Source: Roseivivax sp. GX 12232 (GTDB lineage Bacteria; Pseudomonadota; Alphaproteobacteria; Rhodobacterales; Rhodobacteraceae). Taken from it: a stretch of DNA of 64,000 bases. The stretch lies in NCBI RefSeq assembly GCF_021272185.1, contig NZ_JAJSEC010000002.1:124001-188000 (forward strand), read 5' to 3'. Every line of letters begins with the position of its first letter. Position 1 is the stretch's first letter. The notes under the pieces were generated by a model that did not search any database, had not been told where the DNA came from, and was given only the letters and a program-made list of their open reading frames with translations. The position numbers were made by a program, and so were the translations under genes. Below, one piece after another: positions 28,603-36,904 of the stretch.

Positions 28603-29682
28603 TCAGGCCCGGAAATGCTTGGAGAGCTTCAGCCCCTGGCCCTGGTAGTTCGAGGCGATCCCCGCGCCGTAAAGCTGCGCCGGGGGCGCGTCCATGCGCT
28701 CGTAGACCAGCCGCCCGACGATCTGCCCGTGCTCCAGCACGAAGGGCGCCTCGTGGCAGCGCACCTCCAGCACCCCGCGCGAGCCCGCGCCGCCGGCGGC
28801 GGAATGGCCGAAGCCCGGGTCGAAGAAACCCGCGTAATGCACCCGGAACTCGCCCACCATGGCGAGATAGGGCGCCATTTCGGCGGCATAGCCGGGCGGG
28901 ATATGCACCGCCTCGCGGCTGACGAGGATGTAGAAGGCATCGGGATCGAGGATGATCCGCCCGGCGCGGGTGCGCAGCTCTTCCCAGTAATCCGCCGGGT
29001 CGTAATGGCCGAGACGATCGAGGTCGATCACCCCGGTGTGCGGCTTGGCGCGGTAGCCGACAAGGTCGTCCTGGCCCTCGGGCTGCAGGTCCACCGAGAA
29101 GCCCAGCCCGTCGCGGATCAGGGCCTCGCCGCCGTTCACAAGTTTCTCGGCCTCGTGCAGCGCGGTCAGCTCGGCGTCGTCCAGAACCGAGCGGCCCCGG
29201 CGAAAGCGGATCTGGTTCAGTCGCATGCCCGGGCGCACCAGCACCGAGAAGGAGCGCGGGCAGATCTCGGCATAAAGCGGGCCGCGGTAGCCGGGGGGAA
29301 TTCGGTCGAACTCGGTGCCGTCGTCGGTGATCGTGCGGGTCAGAAGGTCGAGCCGCCCGGTGGAGCTCTTGGCGTTGGCGATGGCGGCGACGCCGTCTTC
29401 GAGGTCGAGGCTTTCCATCAGCGGCACGACGTAGACGCAGCCTTTCTCGAGCACCGCGCCGCCGGAGAGGTCGACCCGGTGCATTTCGAACTCGGCGATG
29501 CGGTCGGCGACGCTGCGGCCCTGGCCGGCCAGGAAAGAGGCCCGGACGCGGATCGCCTCATGGCCGAGCCGCAAATCCAGGCTCGCGGGCTGGATCTGGC
29601 CTTCGACCAGCGGCGCGCCGGGGGTGATGGCGCCCCGGTCGATCAATGCCTCGATCTGCTGGCTTGCAAGCACGCCCGTCAT
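28603..29682 (-). CDS. dcd: dCTP deaminase, long alphaproteobacterial form
   Basis: Produces dUTP from dCTP for thymidylate synthesis. The 359 residues are about twice the length of E. coli Dcd, which is normal for the long form in alphaproteobacteria, apparently two related beta-fold halves. Seen: QIQPASLDLRLG (residues about 29-40) and AIANAKSSTGRLDLLTRTI in the first half, YAEICPRSFSVLVRPGMRLNQIRF in the middle, and PAGFFDPGFGH-like (HYAGFFDPGFGHSA) with FVLEHGQIVGRLVYERM in the second. The ATG at 29682 has AGGAGGG ten bases upstream and fits homologs. A tRNA-Pro gene lies behind it on the same strand. Confidence 0.92.
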   Translation of the reverse strand: MTGVLASQQIEALIDRGAITPGAPLVEGQIQPASLDLRLGHEAIRVRASFLAGQGRSVADRIAEFEMHRVDLSGGAVLEKGCVYVVPLMESLDLEDGVAAIANAKSSTGRLDLLTRTITDDGTEFDRIPPGYRGPLYAEICPRSFSVLVRPGMRLNQIRFRRGRSVLDDAELTALHEAEKLVNGGEALIRDGLGFSVDLQPEGQDDLVGYRAKPHTGVIDLDRLGHYDPADYWEELRTRAGRIILDPDAFYILVSREAVHIPPGYAAEMAPYLAMVGEFRVHYAGFFDPGFGHSAAGGAGSRGVLEVRCHEAPFVLEHGQIVGRLVYERMDAPPAQLYGAGIASNYQGQGLKLSKHFRA

Positions 29683-29776
29683 ACCGGCCTGTCCCTCCTG
29701 TCGCTTCGCAATCCTTAACAAGCGGGCAGGGGGCAGGGAACGCCAAAGCGTTCATTTGGTGCAGAAATCGGTGAAT

Positions 29777-29853
29777 TGGTCGGGCTAGCAGGACTCGAAC
29801 CTGCGACCTTCCGTCCCCCAGACGGACGCGCTACCAGGCTGCGCCATAGCCCG
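29777..29853 (-). tRNA. tRNA-Pro (anticodon GGG)
   Basis: Cloverleaf of 77 bases on the minus strand: acceptor CGGGCTA/TAGCCCG, anticodon stem TCCGT/ACGGA with loop CTGGGGG giving anticodon GGG, T-arm GCAGGTTCGAGTCCTGC, discriminator A and an encoded CCA. Decodes CCC. Confidence 0.95.
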
Positions 29854-29914
29854 ACTTCTGGAGACGGTTCATACCCTTTTTGCGCGCCGTCGCAACCCCA
29901 ACAAAGCGGAAAAT

Positions 29915-31060
29915 TTACGAAGCCTGCCGGGTCAGGTCGCGCAGGCGGTCGACCAGCGGGGTCAGCGCCGCGGCCTCGTCGCGGGTCAGGGCGCGGAGCC
30001 CGCCGAGATGCGCCAGCGGGCCCTTCGGGGGCGTGCCGGGCAGGGTCTCGGTGGTGGCGGTGGCGCCTGGGTCGGGCAGATCGGAGGTCTCGGGCACCTC
30101 GGGCGCGGGCTCCGCGGGGGGCTGCCCGGAGAGGCCCAGGCCGGACTTGGCCTCGGGCGCGCGCACGCCCTCGCCGCGTTCGGTCAGCGGCTTGGCGAGG
30201 AACTCCGGCGTCTCGCCGAAGAGCCCGCCCTCGGGCAGGGGCGTGTCGCTTGGCACGCTGCGCTCGGGCGCGGGCGGCTTGGCGGTGGTGTCTTCGGCGG
30301 GGTGATCCGCTGCGCTCTCGGCGGAGGCCGAGGCGGCGGTCTTGTCTGTGCCTTCTGCGGCGTCACCGCCAAGAGGCGCGGGGGCATCGGTCGGGGCGAC
30401 CTCCTGGGTCTCGGGGAGCTCGGGCTGCGCGGCCTCGGTCGTGTGCCGGGCGTCGGTCGTGTGCCGGGCCTCGGTCGCGTGTTGCGTGTCGGTCGCGTGC
30501 TGCCCCTCGGACGCGCGCGCCGCGTCGGGCGTGTGTTGCTCCTCGGCCGTATGCGCGGCGTCGGACGTGTGCTGGGCCTCGGATGTGCGCGCGAGGTCCG
30601 GCGCCTGCTGCGCCTTACCCGCCTCGGGCCGCGCCGCCTCGGCGGTCTTGCCGGTAAAGGGCACCACGGTCGGCTGCGCGGGTTCGGCCTCGGTGAAGGG
30701 TGCCTCCTCGCCGGCGCTATCAGCGCCTTCTGGAGCGGGCGCTTCGGCCGCCGCCTCGGGCTCGGCCTCGATCCATTCCTCGCCGGGCAGGGGCTGCGAC
30801 AGGTTCGCCACCGCGCGCAGACCCTTCTCGGAGAGGATCTTCTGCACGCCCTTGATGGTCATCCCGTCGTCATGCAGGAGCCGCTTGATCCCGCCCAGAA
30901 GCAGCATGTCGTTCGGGCGGTAATAGCGCCGCCCGCCCGCGCGCTTGACGGGTTTCACCTGGGCGAACTTGCTTTCCCAGAAGCGGAGGACATGGGCCGG
31001 GGTCTCGAGCCACTCCGCCACCTCGCTGATCGTGCGGAAGGCGTCGGGGGATTTACTCAT
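29915..31060 (-). CDS. MerR-family transcriptional regulator with long low-complexity tail
   Basis: 381 residues, of which only the first 85 are a MerR DNA-binding domain: [23 protein letters not shown], then [33 protein letters not shown]. This gene is the usual neighbour downstream of ihfA in alphaproteobacteria. The rest is acidic, proline-rich and disordered. Residues about 158-212 hold a tandem repeat of roughly eight residues, of the form QHTxDAxHTxE, with about ten histidines. A conserved C-terminal patch around [28 protein letters not shown] ends the protein. No effector-binding cysteines are seen. It starts eight bases after the ihfA stop. Confidence 0.88.
   Translation of the reverse strand: MSKSPDAFRTISEVAEWLETPAHVLRFWESKFAQVKPVKRAGGRRYYRPNDMLLLGGIKRLLHDDGMTIKGVQKILSEKGLRAVANLSQPLPGEEWIEAEPEAAAEAPAPEGADSAGEEAPFTEAEPAQPTVVPFTGKTAEAARPEAGKAQQAPDLARTSEAQHTSDAAHTAEEQHTPDAARASEGQHATDTQHATEARHTTDARHTTEAAQPELPETQEVAPTDAPAPLGGDAAEGTDKTAASASAESAADHPAEDTTAKPPAPERSVPSDTPLPEGGLFGETPEFLAKPLTERGEGVRAPEAKSGLGLSGQPPAEPAPEVPETSDLPDPGATATTETLPGTPPKGPLAHLGGLRALTRDEAAALTPLVDRLRDLTRQAS
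30425..30589. repeat. His/Thr-rich tandem repeat inside merR gene
   Basis: Degenerate short tandem repeats encoding units such as [18 protein letters not shown] and RHTTDARHT. The DNA shows recurring GTCGGTCGTGTGCCGGGCCTC-like units of about 24 bases, a structure prone to length change by slippage. Confidence 0.7.
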
Positions 31061-31068
31061 CGGGCCTC

Positions 31069-31371
31069 TCAGCTCTTGTTGCCGACCGCGACGCGTTCCT
31101 TCATCAGGTGCGAGGGCCGGAAGGTCAGGACGCGCCGGGGCTGGATCGGCACCTCTTCGCCGGTCTTGGGGTTGCGCCCCACCCGGGCCGCCTTGTCGCG
31201 CACGGAAAAGGTCCCGAAGGACGAGATCTTCACCTGTTCGCCCGCGACCAGCGCGTCGGACATATGCTGCAGCACCGCCTCCACCAGATCGGCGCTTTCG
31301 TTGCGCGACAGGCCGACCTCGCGGAAGACGGCTTCGCTCAGATCCATACGGGTGAGAGTATTGTCCCCCAT
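31069..31371 (-). CDS. ihfA: Integration host factor subunit alpha
   Basis: DNA-bending HU/IHF-family protein of 100 residues. Seen: [22 protein letters not shown] at the N-terminus, [28 protein letters not shown], and the DNA-contacting arm with [12 protein letters not shown]. The RNPKTGEE segment and length separate alpha from beta and HU. The ATG at 31371 is preferred over a GTG two codons earlier because GGAGG lies five bases in front of the ATG and would abut the GTG. It heads the ihfA-merR pair and follows fabH by 92 bases. Confidence 0.94.
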   Translation of the reverse strand: MGDNTLTRMDLSEAVFREVGLSRNESADLVEAVLQHMSDALVAGEQVKISSFGTFSVRDKAARVGRNPKTGEEVPIQPRRVLTFRPSHLMKERVAVGNKS

Positions 31372-31445
31372 AGCCACCTCCCGGCTGACATTTCGGCGAG
31401 TTTAGGCGCGGCGGATTTTCCGAGTCAATATCAAGGGCTTGCAGA

Positions 31446-31464
31446 GGCGGCCACAGGGGCCGCC
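31446..31464. terminator. Hairpin after fabH
   Basis: GGCGGCC and GGCCGCC form a 7-bp stem with a 5-base loop, a few bases downstream of the fabH stop on the minus strand. No T-run follows, so it may only attenuate transcription into ihfA. Confidence 0.35.
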
Positions 31465-31469
31465 GCGGG

Positions 31470-32441
31470 CTACCAGCGCAGCACCACCGCGCCCCAGGCC
31501 AGGCCGCCGCCGATCGCCTCGGTGACGACCAGATCGCCGGTCTTGATCTTGCCCTCGGCCTTGCCGACCGAGAGCGCCAGCGGGATCGAGGCAGCCGAGG
31601 TATTGCCGTGGTCCTGCACGGTCACCACGACGTTCTCCATCGGCAGGCCGAGCTTCTTCGCGGTGCCCGCGATGATGCGGATATTGGCCTGGTGCGGCAC
31701 CACCCAGTCGACATCCGCGCCGGTCAGCCCGAGCTTGCCGAGCGCGGTGGTCGCGGTCTGGGCGAGCTTCTCGACCGCGTGGCGGAAGACCTCCTTGCCC
31801 TCCATGCGCAGATGGCCGGTGTTGCGGGTCGAGACGCCGCCGTCGACATAGAGGATGTCCTTGTGGCGCCCGTCCGAGTTGAGATCGGTGGAAAGTACCC
31901 CGCGGTCCTCGACGGTGCCGTCACCCTCCTGCGCCTCGAGGATCAGCGCGCCTGCGCCGTCGCCGAAGAGCACGCAGGTCGAGCGGTCGTTCCAGTCGAG
32001 AATCCGCGAAAAGGTCTCCGAGCCGATGACCAGCACCCGGCTGGCCTGGCCCGAGACGATCAGCGCATTGGCATTGGCCAGCGCGTAGATGAAACCCGCG
32101 CAGACCGCCTGCACGTCGAAGGCAAAGCCCTTCTCCATGCCGAGCCCGGCCTGCACCATGGTCGCGGCGGAGGGGAAGGTCAGATCGGCGGTCGAGGTGG
32201 CGACGATCACCGCGTCGATGTCTTGCGCCGTCAGCCCGGCGTCGGCCAGGGCCGCGCGGGAGGCGTTCACCGCCATCTGCGAGGTGGTCTCGTCCTCGGC
32301 GGCGAAATGCCGGCGCTCGATGCCGGAGCGGGTGCGAATCCAGGAATCCGAGGTATCGAGCGTCTTTTCGAACTCGGCGTTCTCCACCACCCGTTCAGGA
32401 AGATAGTGGCCGCATCCGGCGACCACAGCGCGCGTCGTCAT
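31470..32441 (-). CDS. fabH: 3-oxoacyl-ACP synthase III
   Basis: KASIII starts fatty-acid synthesis by condensing acetyl-CoA with malonyl-ACP; 323 residues, cytosolic. Seen: catalytic Cys114 in [12 protein letters not shown], the His of the triad in VPHQANIRI and the Asn in [12 protein letters not shown]-terminal [12 protein letters not shown] is the CoA-binding region. Its start overlaps the plsX stop by ATGA, the classical plsX-fabH coupling that links phospholipid and fatty-acid synthesis. Confidence 0.96.
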   Translation of the reverse strand: MTTRAVVAGCGHYLPERVVENAEFEKTLDTSDSWIRTRSGIERRHFAAEDETTSQMAVNASRAALADAGLTAQDIDAVIVATSTADLTFPSAATMVQAGLGMEKGFAFDVQAVCAGFIYALANANALIVSGQASRVLVIGSETFSRILDWNDRSTCVLFGDGAGALILEAQEGDGTVEDRGVLSTDLNSDGRHKDILYVDGGVSTRNTGHLRMEGKEVFRHAVEKLAQTATTALGKLGLTGADVDWVVPHQANIRIIAGTAKKLGLPMENVVVTVQDHGNTSAASIPLALSVGKAEGKIKTGDLVVTEAIGGGLAWGAVVLRW

Positions 32442-33544
32442 GTATCCGTTCCATCTGTTCCGGCAGAGGTCGCGGCATCCTCGGCAAGCTCCGCGGCGGA
32501 TGCAACCCGTGCCTTGAGGCGATCGGTGAAGCCCGACTCGGCCAGCCGGAAGGCCAGTTTCACCGCGGCCGACACGCCGGTGGCGTCGGCCGCGCCGTGG
32601 GATTTTACCACAGTGCCGTTGAGACCGAGAAACACCCCGCCGTTGACCCGGCGCGGATCGGTGCGCTTGGAGAGCCGCTTGAGCGAGGTGAAGGCCAGGA
32701 GCGAGGCGATCCGCGACAGCGGCGAATAGGCGAAGGCCTCGCGCAGGAGGTCGCGGATGAGGCTCGCCGTGCCCTCGCCGGTCTTCAGCGCGACATTGCC
32801 GGTGAAGCCGTCGGTCACGATGACATCGGCCTTGTTGCCGGGAATGTCGCCGCCCTCGACGAATCCCACGAAGTCGAACTCCGCGTCGTCGCAGGTCTGG
32901 CCGATCATCCGGTGGGCGTCATGCAGCTCGGAGCGGCCCTTGTGCTCCTCGGTGCCGACGTTCAGGAGGCCCACCCGCGGCCGGGCCAGGGCCAGGCCGT
33001 TGCGGGCGTAGGAGACGCCCATCAGCGCGTATTGCAGAAGGTCTTTGGCGTCGGCCCGGATGTCGGCGCCGACGTCCAGCATCACGTTGAAGCCCTGGGC
33101 GTTGCGGGACGGCCAGAGAATCGCGATGGCCGGTCGGTTCACGCCCGGCAGCTTGCGCAGCCGCACCATCGACAGCGCCATGAGCGCGCCGGTATTGCCG
33201 CAGGAGACGGCCACCGTCGCCTCGCCCTCGCGCACCGATTCCAGCGCCGACCACATCGAGGTGCCCTTGCCACGGCGCATGACCTGGCTGGGCTTGTCGT
33301 CCATGGAGACGACATCCTCGGCATGGCGGATCTCGCAGCGGCCCTCGAGCTCGCGGGTCTTGGCCACGAGCTTCTCGAGCACCGGCTTGTCGCCATGCAG
33401 GATGAAGCGGACGCGCGGGTTTTTCTGCGCGGACAAAGCGATGCCGGCGACAACCGCCGCCGGCCCCTGATCTCCGCCCATCGCGTCGATGGAAAGCACT
33501 ACCCCCGCGTCGCCCGTCGCCCTCTGATCCTGCTCGGAGGTCAT
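32438..33544 (-). CDS. plsX: Phosphate acyltransferase PlsX
   Basis: Makes acyl-phosphate from acyl-ACP for PlsY in phospholipid synthesis; peripheral membrane or soluble, 368 residues. Seen: the N-terminal [16 protein letters not shown], the [16 protein letters not shown] and PAIAILWPS blocks, and [17 protein letters not shown] ([14 protein letters not shown]). It starts 26 bases after the rpmF stop and is coupled to fabH. The order yceD-rpmF-plsX-fabH is the conserved bacterial arrangement. Confidence 0.96.
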   Translation of the reverse strand: MTSEQDQRATGDAGVVLSIDAMGGDQGPAAVVAGIALSAQKNPRVRFILHGDKPVLEKLVAKTRELEGRCEIRHAEDVVSMDDKPSQVMRRGKGTSMWSALESVREGEATVAVSCGNTGALMALSMVRLRKLPGVNRPAIAILWPSRNAQGFNVMLDVGADIRADAKDLLQYALMGVSYARNGLALARPRVGLLNVGTEEHKGRSELHDAHRMIGQTCDDAEFDFVGFVEGGDIPGNKADVIVTDGFTGNVALKTGEGTASLIRDLLREAFAYSPLSRIASLLAFTSLKRLSKRTDPRRVNGGVFLGLNGTVVKSHGAADATGVSAAVKLAFRLAESGFTDRLKARVASAAELAEDAATSAGTDGTDT

Positions 33545-33570
33545 GGAGATGGGCCTCGCGCGGCTGATGC

Positions 33571-33777
33571 TTAGGCGGCGTCTTCGTCCAGATCGACCTC
33601 ATCGGCCACGGCGACCACTTCGCGGTCGGCGTAGTTGCCGCAGGAGGGGCAGACGTGGTGCGGGCGCTTCAGCTCGCCGCAGCTGGTGCATTCGTTCGGG
33701 TTCGACGCGACCAGGGCATCATGGGCCCGGCGGTTGTTGCGGCGCGATTTCGAAACCTTGTTCTGTTGGACGGCCAT
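33571..33777 (-). CDS. rpmF: 50S ribosomal protein L32
   Basis: Ribosomal protein of 68 residues. Seen: [22 protein letters not shown] at the N-terminus, then a four-cysteine zinc ribbon with CTSCGEL (two cysteines) and CPSCGNY (two cysteines), so it is the zinc-binding C+ form. The acidic tail [10 protein letters not shown] is typical of alphaproteobacteria. It sits between yceD and plsX, 156 bases after yceD. Confidence 0.96.
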   Translation of the reverse strand: MAVQQNKVSKSRRNNRRAHDALVASNPNECTSCGELKRPHHVCPSCGNYADREVVAVADEVDLDEDAA

Positions 33778-33933
33778 GTCTCAACCTCAATCTCATCTGG
33801 GGCGGGCGCTCCGCCCGTCGGTGTCGGTAAACTGGCGGGCTGATAGTCCCTATCGCGTCCCGCTGGCAACCCTGAATTCATGTGAAGGCGCGAACATAGT
33901 CAGGGCGCGCGAAAACGCAAGCCCCTTCTGCGG

Positions 33934-34497
33934 TTACTCGCCCTCGGTTCCGCCCAGTTTCTGCTTGAGCGCCTCGAGCCCGGCAAAGGGCTTGGTCTCT
34001 TCCTCGCGGATCGGCTCGGCGCCCTCGGGGCGGGCCTCGGCGGCGACCGGCGGGGCATCCTCGGCGCGCGGGTAGTCGGGGGCGGCCAGCGACAGCGCCT
34101 CGATCATCGCGGCCTCGGGGGCGATGCTCTCGCCCAGGGGCTCGATGCTGTCGTCCTCGGGCATCTCCACCTCGGAGCCGGGCTCCGGCGTCTCGAGCTG
34201 GCGCTCGGGCGTATAGGTGCGGCTCACCTTCTGGTCGATGCGGGTGGTCACCGGGGCCAGCGTGACCACGCAGGTCTGCACGATGGTCGCGCCCAGAAGC
34301 CCCTCGAGCCGCCAGCCATGTTTGCCGAGCGGCTTCAGCTCGCCCGAGAAGGTCAGCTTGCGGATCGCCTCGAAGCCCAGCTCGCGGGCGATCTCGGCGC
34401 GGGCCTCGGGGCCGGAGGTCAGCGCAAAGGGCGTCGGCGCGCTGTTGTCGAGTTTCGCGACCCGGAAGGGTCCGGGGCTGGCGTCGGTCTCGGCCAT
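33934..34497 (-). CDS. YceD/DUF177 family protein (23S rRNA accumulation)
   Basis: 187-residue protein of the YceD (DUF177) family, which affects 23S rRNA accumulation in E. coli and plants. Seen: the FSGELKPLGKHGWRLEGLLGATIVQTCVVTLAPV block with the family cysteine, and the acidic C-terminal half with the ALKQKLGG end. The start ATG at 34497 was chosen from homolog length; a longer open frame reaches back to 34677 without support. Upstream gene of rpmF; divergent from bamE. Confidence 0.86.
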   Translation of the reverse strand: MAETDASPGPFRVAKLDNSAPTPFALTSGPEARAEIARELGFEAIRKLTFSGELKPLGKHGWRLEGLLGATIVQTCVVTLAPVTTRIDQKVSRTYTPERQLETPEPGSEVEMPEDDSIEPLGESIAPEAAMIEALSLAAPDYPRAEDAPPVAAEARPEGAEPIREEETKPFAGLEALKQKLGGTEGE

Positions 34498-34687
34498 GGT
34501 CTTGCGGGCTCCTTGCCTTGGGGCGCGCGGGCGAGGGCGGGCGGTACCGGGGCGGCGCTGCTGCCCCGCTGCCTCGCCACGGGCCCCACCCGCGCGATTC
34601 TGCCTGTCGCCGCATCGGCTTGATTGCCGGGGCGTCCTTCTGTAATCGGGATAAAAGGCCGATGGGCCCCAAGGCAAGAGGGACGCG

Positions 34688-35155
34688 ATGAGCGGCAGTC
34701 ACAAGCGGGCGACGGGCAAGGCCAGCGCCCTTCTTTCGGCAGCCATGCTGATGCTTGCCGCCTGTAGCGCGGATTTCCGCAACCACGGCTATGTGCCCCC
34801 CGAGGAAGACCTGCAGGCCATCGTGCCCGGCATCGACACCCGCGCCACCGTCGAGGAGACCGTGGGCGTGCCCACCGCCTCGGGCGTGTTGTCGGACAGC
34901 GCCTACTACTGGGTCGGCTCGACCATGCGCCATTTCGCCTGGCAGCGGCCCGAGGTCGTGGAGCGCGAGGTGGTGGCGATCTCCTTCAGCGAGGCAGGCG
35001 TGGTCTCCAACATCGAGCGTTACGGGCTCGAGGATGGCCGCGTGGTGCCGATCTCGCGCCGGGTCACCGCCAGCTCGGGCGGCGACATCAGCTTCATCCG
35101 CAAGCTCTTCGGCAATATCGGCTCGCTGAACCCGGCGGGACTCGTCGGGGAATAA
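34688..35155 (+). CDS. bamE: Outer membrane assembly factor BamE (lipoprotein)
   Basis: SmpA/OmlA-domain lipoprotein of 155 residues, part of the BAM complex that inserts beta-barrel proteins. Seen: a basic N-terminus MSGSHKRATGK, a hydrophobic segment and the lipobox LAAC with Cys26 as lipidation site, followed by the SmpA core IVPGIDTRATVEETVGVPT and YYWVGSTM with RRVTASSGGD near the end. The TRATVEE...VGVP pattern is the family hallmark. Divergent from yceD, as in relatives. Confidence 0.9.
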   Translation: MSGSHKRATGKASALLSAAMLMLAACSADFRNHGYVPPEEDLQAIVPGIDTRATVEETVGVPTASGVLSDSAYYWVGSTMRHFAWQRPEVVEREVVAISFSEAGVVSNIERYGLEDGRVVPISRRVTASSGGDISFIRKLFGNIGSLNPAGLVGE

Positions 35156-35212
35156 GCCCATGCGCCCCGGTCCGGTTCAGGCTTGGCGCGGGGCGGGTCA
35201 GGGCCGGGCGGC

Positions 35213-35965
35213 ATGAGCGGCACAGGCTTTTCCCTCGAACGTGGGCGCTACCGGGCGCGGCTGGCCGAGGGGGTCTCCGACCGCGAGGCGCTGGCGCGGT
35301 TGCGTCATCAAGCCTTCTTCGGTGGCCCGGGCCGCGATCGTGATTCCTTCGACGACATCTGCCGGCATCTCCTGGTCGAGCCCCGCGAGGGGGGCGCGCC
35401 GCTGGCCTGTTTCCGGCTGTTGCAGCTCTCGGGCGGAGCCGAGGTCTCGCGGTCTTATGCGGCGCAGTTCTACGACCTCTCCGGGCTTTCGGGATTCGCC
35501 GGGCCGCTCATCGAGATCGGCCGGTTCTGCCTCGCGCCCGGCCTGCGGGACCCGGATGTGGCGCGCCTCGCCTGGGGCGCGCTGACCGCGCTGGTCGATG
35601 CCGCCGGGGTCGAGATGCTCTTCGGCTGCGCCTCCTTTCCGGGCACCGACCCCGAGGCCCATCGCGCCGCCTTCGCCCGGCTCGGCGCGCACCACCTCGG
35701 CCCCGAGGTGTGGCGGCCCCGGGTGAAGGCGGCGCGGGTGGTGTCTTTGGGTGGTTTTTCAGGCGAGGAGGGTGCGGCGCCCGACCCCCGCGCGGCGCTG
35801 AAGGGCATGCCGCCGCTTCTCAAGAGCTACCTCGCCATGGGCGGCTGGGTCAGCGACCACGCGGTGGTGGACGTCGAGATGAACACGCTGCACGTCTTCA
35901 CCGGCGTCGAGATCGGCCGCATCCCCGCCGCGCGCAAGCGCGCCTTGCGGGCGGTGGCGGGGTGA
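35213..35965 (+). CDS. GNAT-type acyltransferase, OlsB-like (L-ornithine N-acyltransferase)
   Basis: 250-residue cytosolic acyltransferase. The sequence matches the OlsB family that adds a 3-hydroxyacyl chain from ACP to ornithine, the first step to phosphorus-free ornithine lipids. Seen: the N-terminal GRYRARLAEGVSDREALARLRHQAFF, DDICRHLLVEP, IEIGRFCLAPGLRD with the family arginine, and LFGCASFPGTDPEAHRAAFARL. The start at 35213 has weak GGGCGG upstream. The partner OlsA acyltransferase, often adjacent, is not visible: the next 940 bases carry no gene. Function is inferred from family similarity only. Confidence 0.8.
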   Translation: MSGTGFSLERGRYRARLAEGVSDREALARLRHQAFFGGPGRDRDSFDDICRHLLVEPREGGAPLACFRLLQLSGGAEVSRSYAAQFYDLSGLSGFAGPLIEIGRFCLAPGLRDPDVARLAWGALTALVDAAGVEMLFGCASFPGTDPEAHRAAFARLGAHHLGPEVWRPRVKAARVVSLGGFSGEEGAAPDPRAALKGMPPLLKSYLAMGGWVSDHAVVDVEMNTLHVFTGVEIGRIPAARKRALRAVAG

Positions 35966-36121
35966 AGGGGGAGGTCTGACGGGGCGAGGCGCTGTCGGGA
36001 GCAGTCGTGCACGCGACGGGCTGACCTTCTGAGCGAACGTTGGTTCCGCCCACACCGCGCGCCTAACCACCCACACCGCACATCCAACCGCCCCTCACCA
36101 CACTCCCCACCCACACCAAGA

Positions 36122-36299
36122 GTGCCGCGCCCGACCCTGGGTGGGCGCAGGCGTCCCCGTCTGAGCTGATCGCTTTATCTCAAAAGCCCCGGACGACCGC
36201 TGAATTCCGCATGACATCGCCAAAGCGCCCTCCCGGGGGGAGGGTCGGGCGCGGCACGGGCTGGTCGCCCGCGCCTTGGCGGGTTGTGAGGACGGCGAG
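36122..36299. repeat. Family B intergenic palindromic repeat, copy 1
   Basis: Begins with the 17-base arm GTGCCGCGCCCGACCCT; its exact reverse complement AGGGTCGGGCGCGGCAC ends the palindrome at 36241-36257. The interior contains CGCTTTATCTCAAAAGCC, then CGGACGACCGCTGAATT. A shared right flank runs to GAGGACGGCGA. Confidence 0.85.
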
Positions 36300-36451
36300 T
36301 CGGGGGCATTCGCGAGGTCTGGGGCAGGGCGAGAGCACCTTCCGAAGTTAGTGCCCGCTGTTCCGTCCCGGGTGAAGGCAAGCGCCTCTTTCACCGAACC
36401 AGGTGGGCTTCCTCCACCAGCCCCTCACCACGCGCCCCGCCCAAAACCAAA

Positions 36452-36628
36452 GTGCCGCGCCCGACCCTGCGTGGGCGCAAGCGTCCCCGTCCGAGCTGCA
36501 CGCTTTATCTCAAAAGCCCCGGACGACCGCTGAATTGGGAAGGACTTCGCCAAAGCGCCCTCCCGGGGGGAGGGTCGGGCGCGGCACGGGCTGGTCGCCC
36601 GCGCCGAGGCGGGGTGTGAGGACGGCGA
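36452..36628. repeat. Family B intergenic palindromic repeat, copy 2
   Basis: Direct repeat of copy 1, 330 bases later. Both 17-base arms (36452-36468 and 36571-36587) are identical to copy 1, while the interior has diverged in several positions, for instance GAATTGGGAAGGACTTC in place of GAATTCCGCATGACATC. Arms conserved and interior drifting suggests selection on the palindrome. Confidence 0.85.
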
Positions 36629-36904
36629 ACAGGGGGGAGGGTCGGGCGCATTGGGGCGACAGACCTGCGTCTGTCCTTCTCGCAGGAGGCTTGGCCTTGG
36701 GCCGCCAGGTATTCGGGGCGGAGTGCCACCCCCCCCCCCCGGTGCTGTCGGCAGTTACTCCGATCTCCGCACCAAGCGCCCACCGTCGAAATTGACCCAG
36801 CCGCCCGCATGCGCCCCCGCCGCCTCCACCGCTTACCCTCCGCGCCCCGGCACCCCCACACCCCGCCCCTTGCGGGTTCTCCGCTGCACTGCCATAGCCC
36901 GGCC

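Larger units (their letters stand above)
35966..36904. other. Non-coding stretch with two family B repeats
   Basis: 940 bases without a convincing gene. It holds two family B palindromic repeats 330 bases apart, a partial third piece (GGGAGGGTCGGGCGCATT near 36638), C-rich tracts of CCCACACC type near 36050-36115, and a run of 12 C at 36729-36740. Small frames here follow base composition. Confidence 0.7.

Noticed and set aside
34498-34677. N-terminal extension of the YceD-family protein
   Set aside because: The extra 60 residues are Arg/Gly/Pro-rich without similarity to the family, which begins at the ATG at 34497.
36122-36628. CRISPR-like array
   Set aside because: Only two units of about 178 bases at 330-base spacing with internal palindromes; no cas genes nearby.
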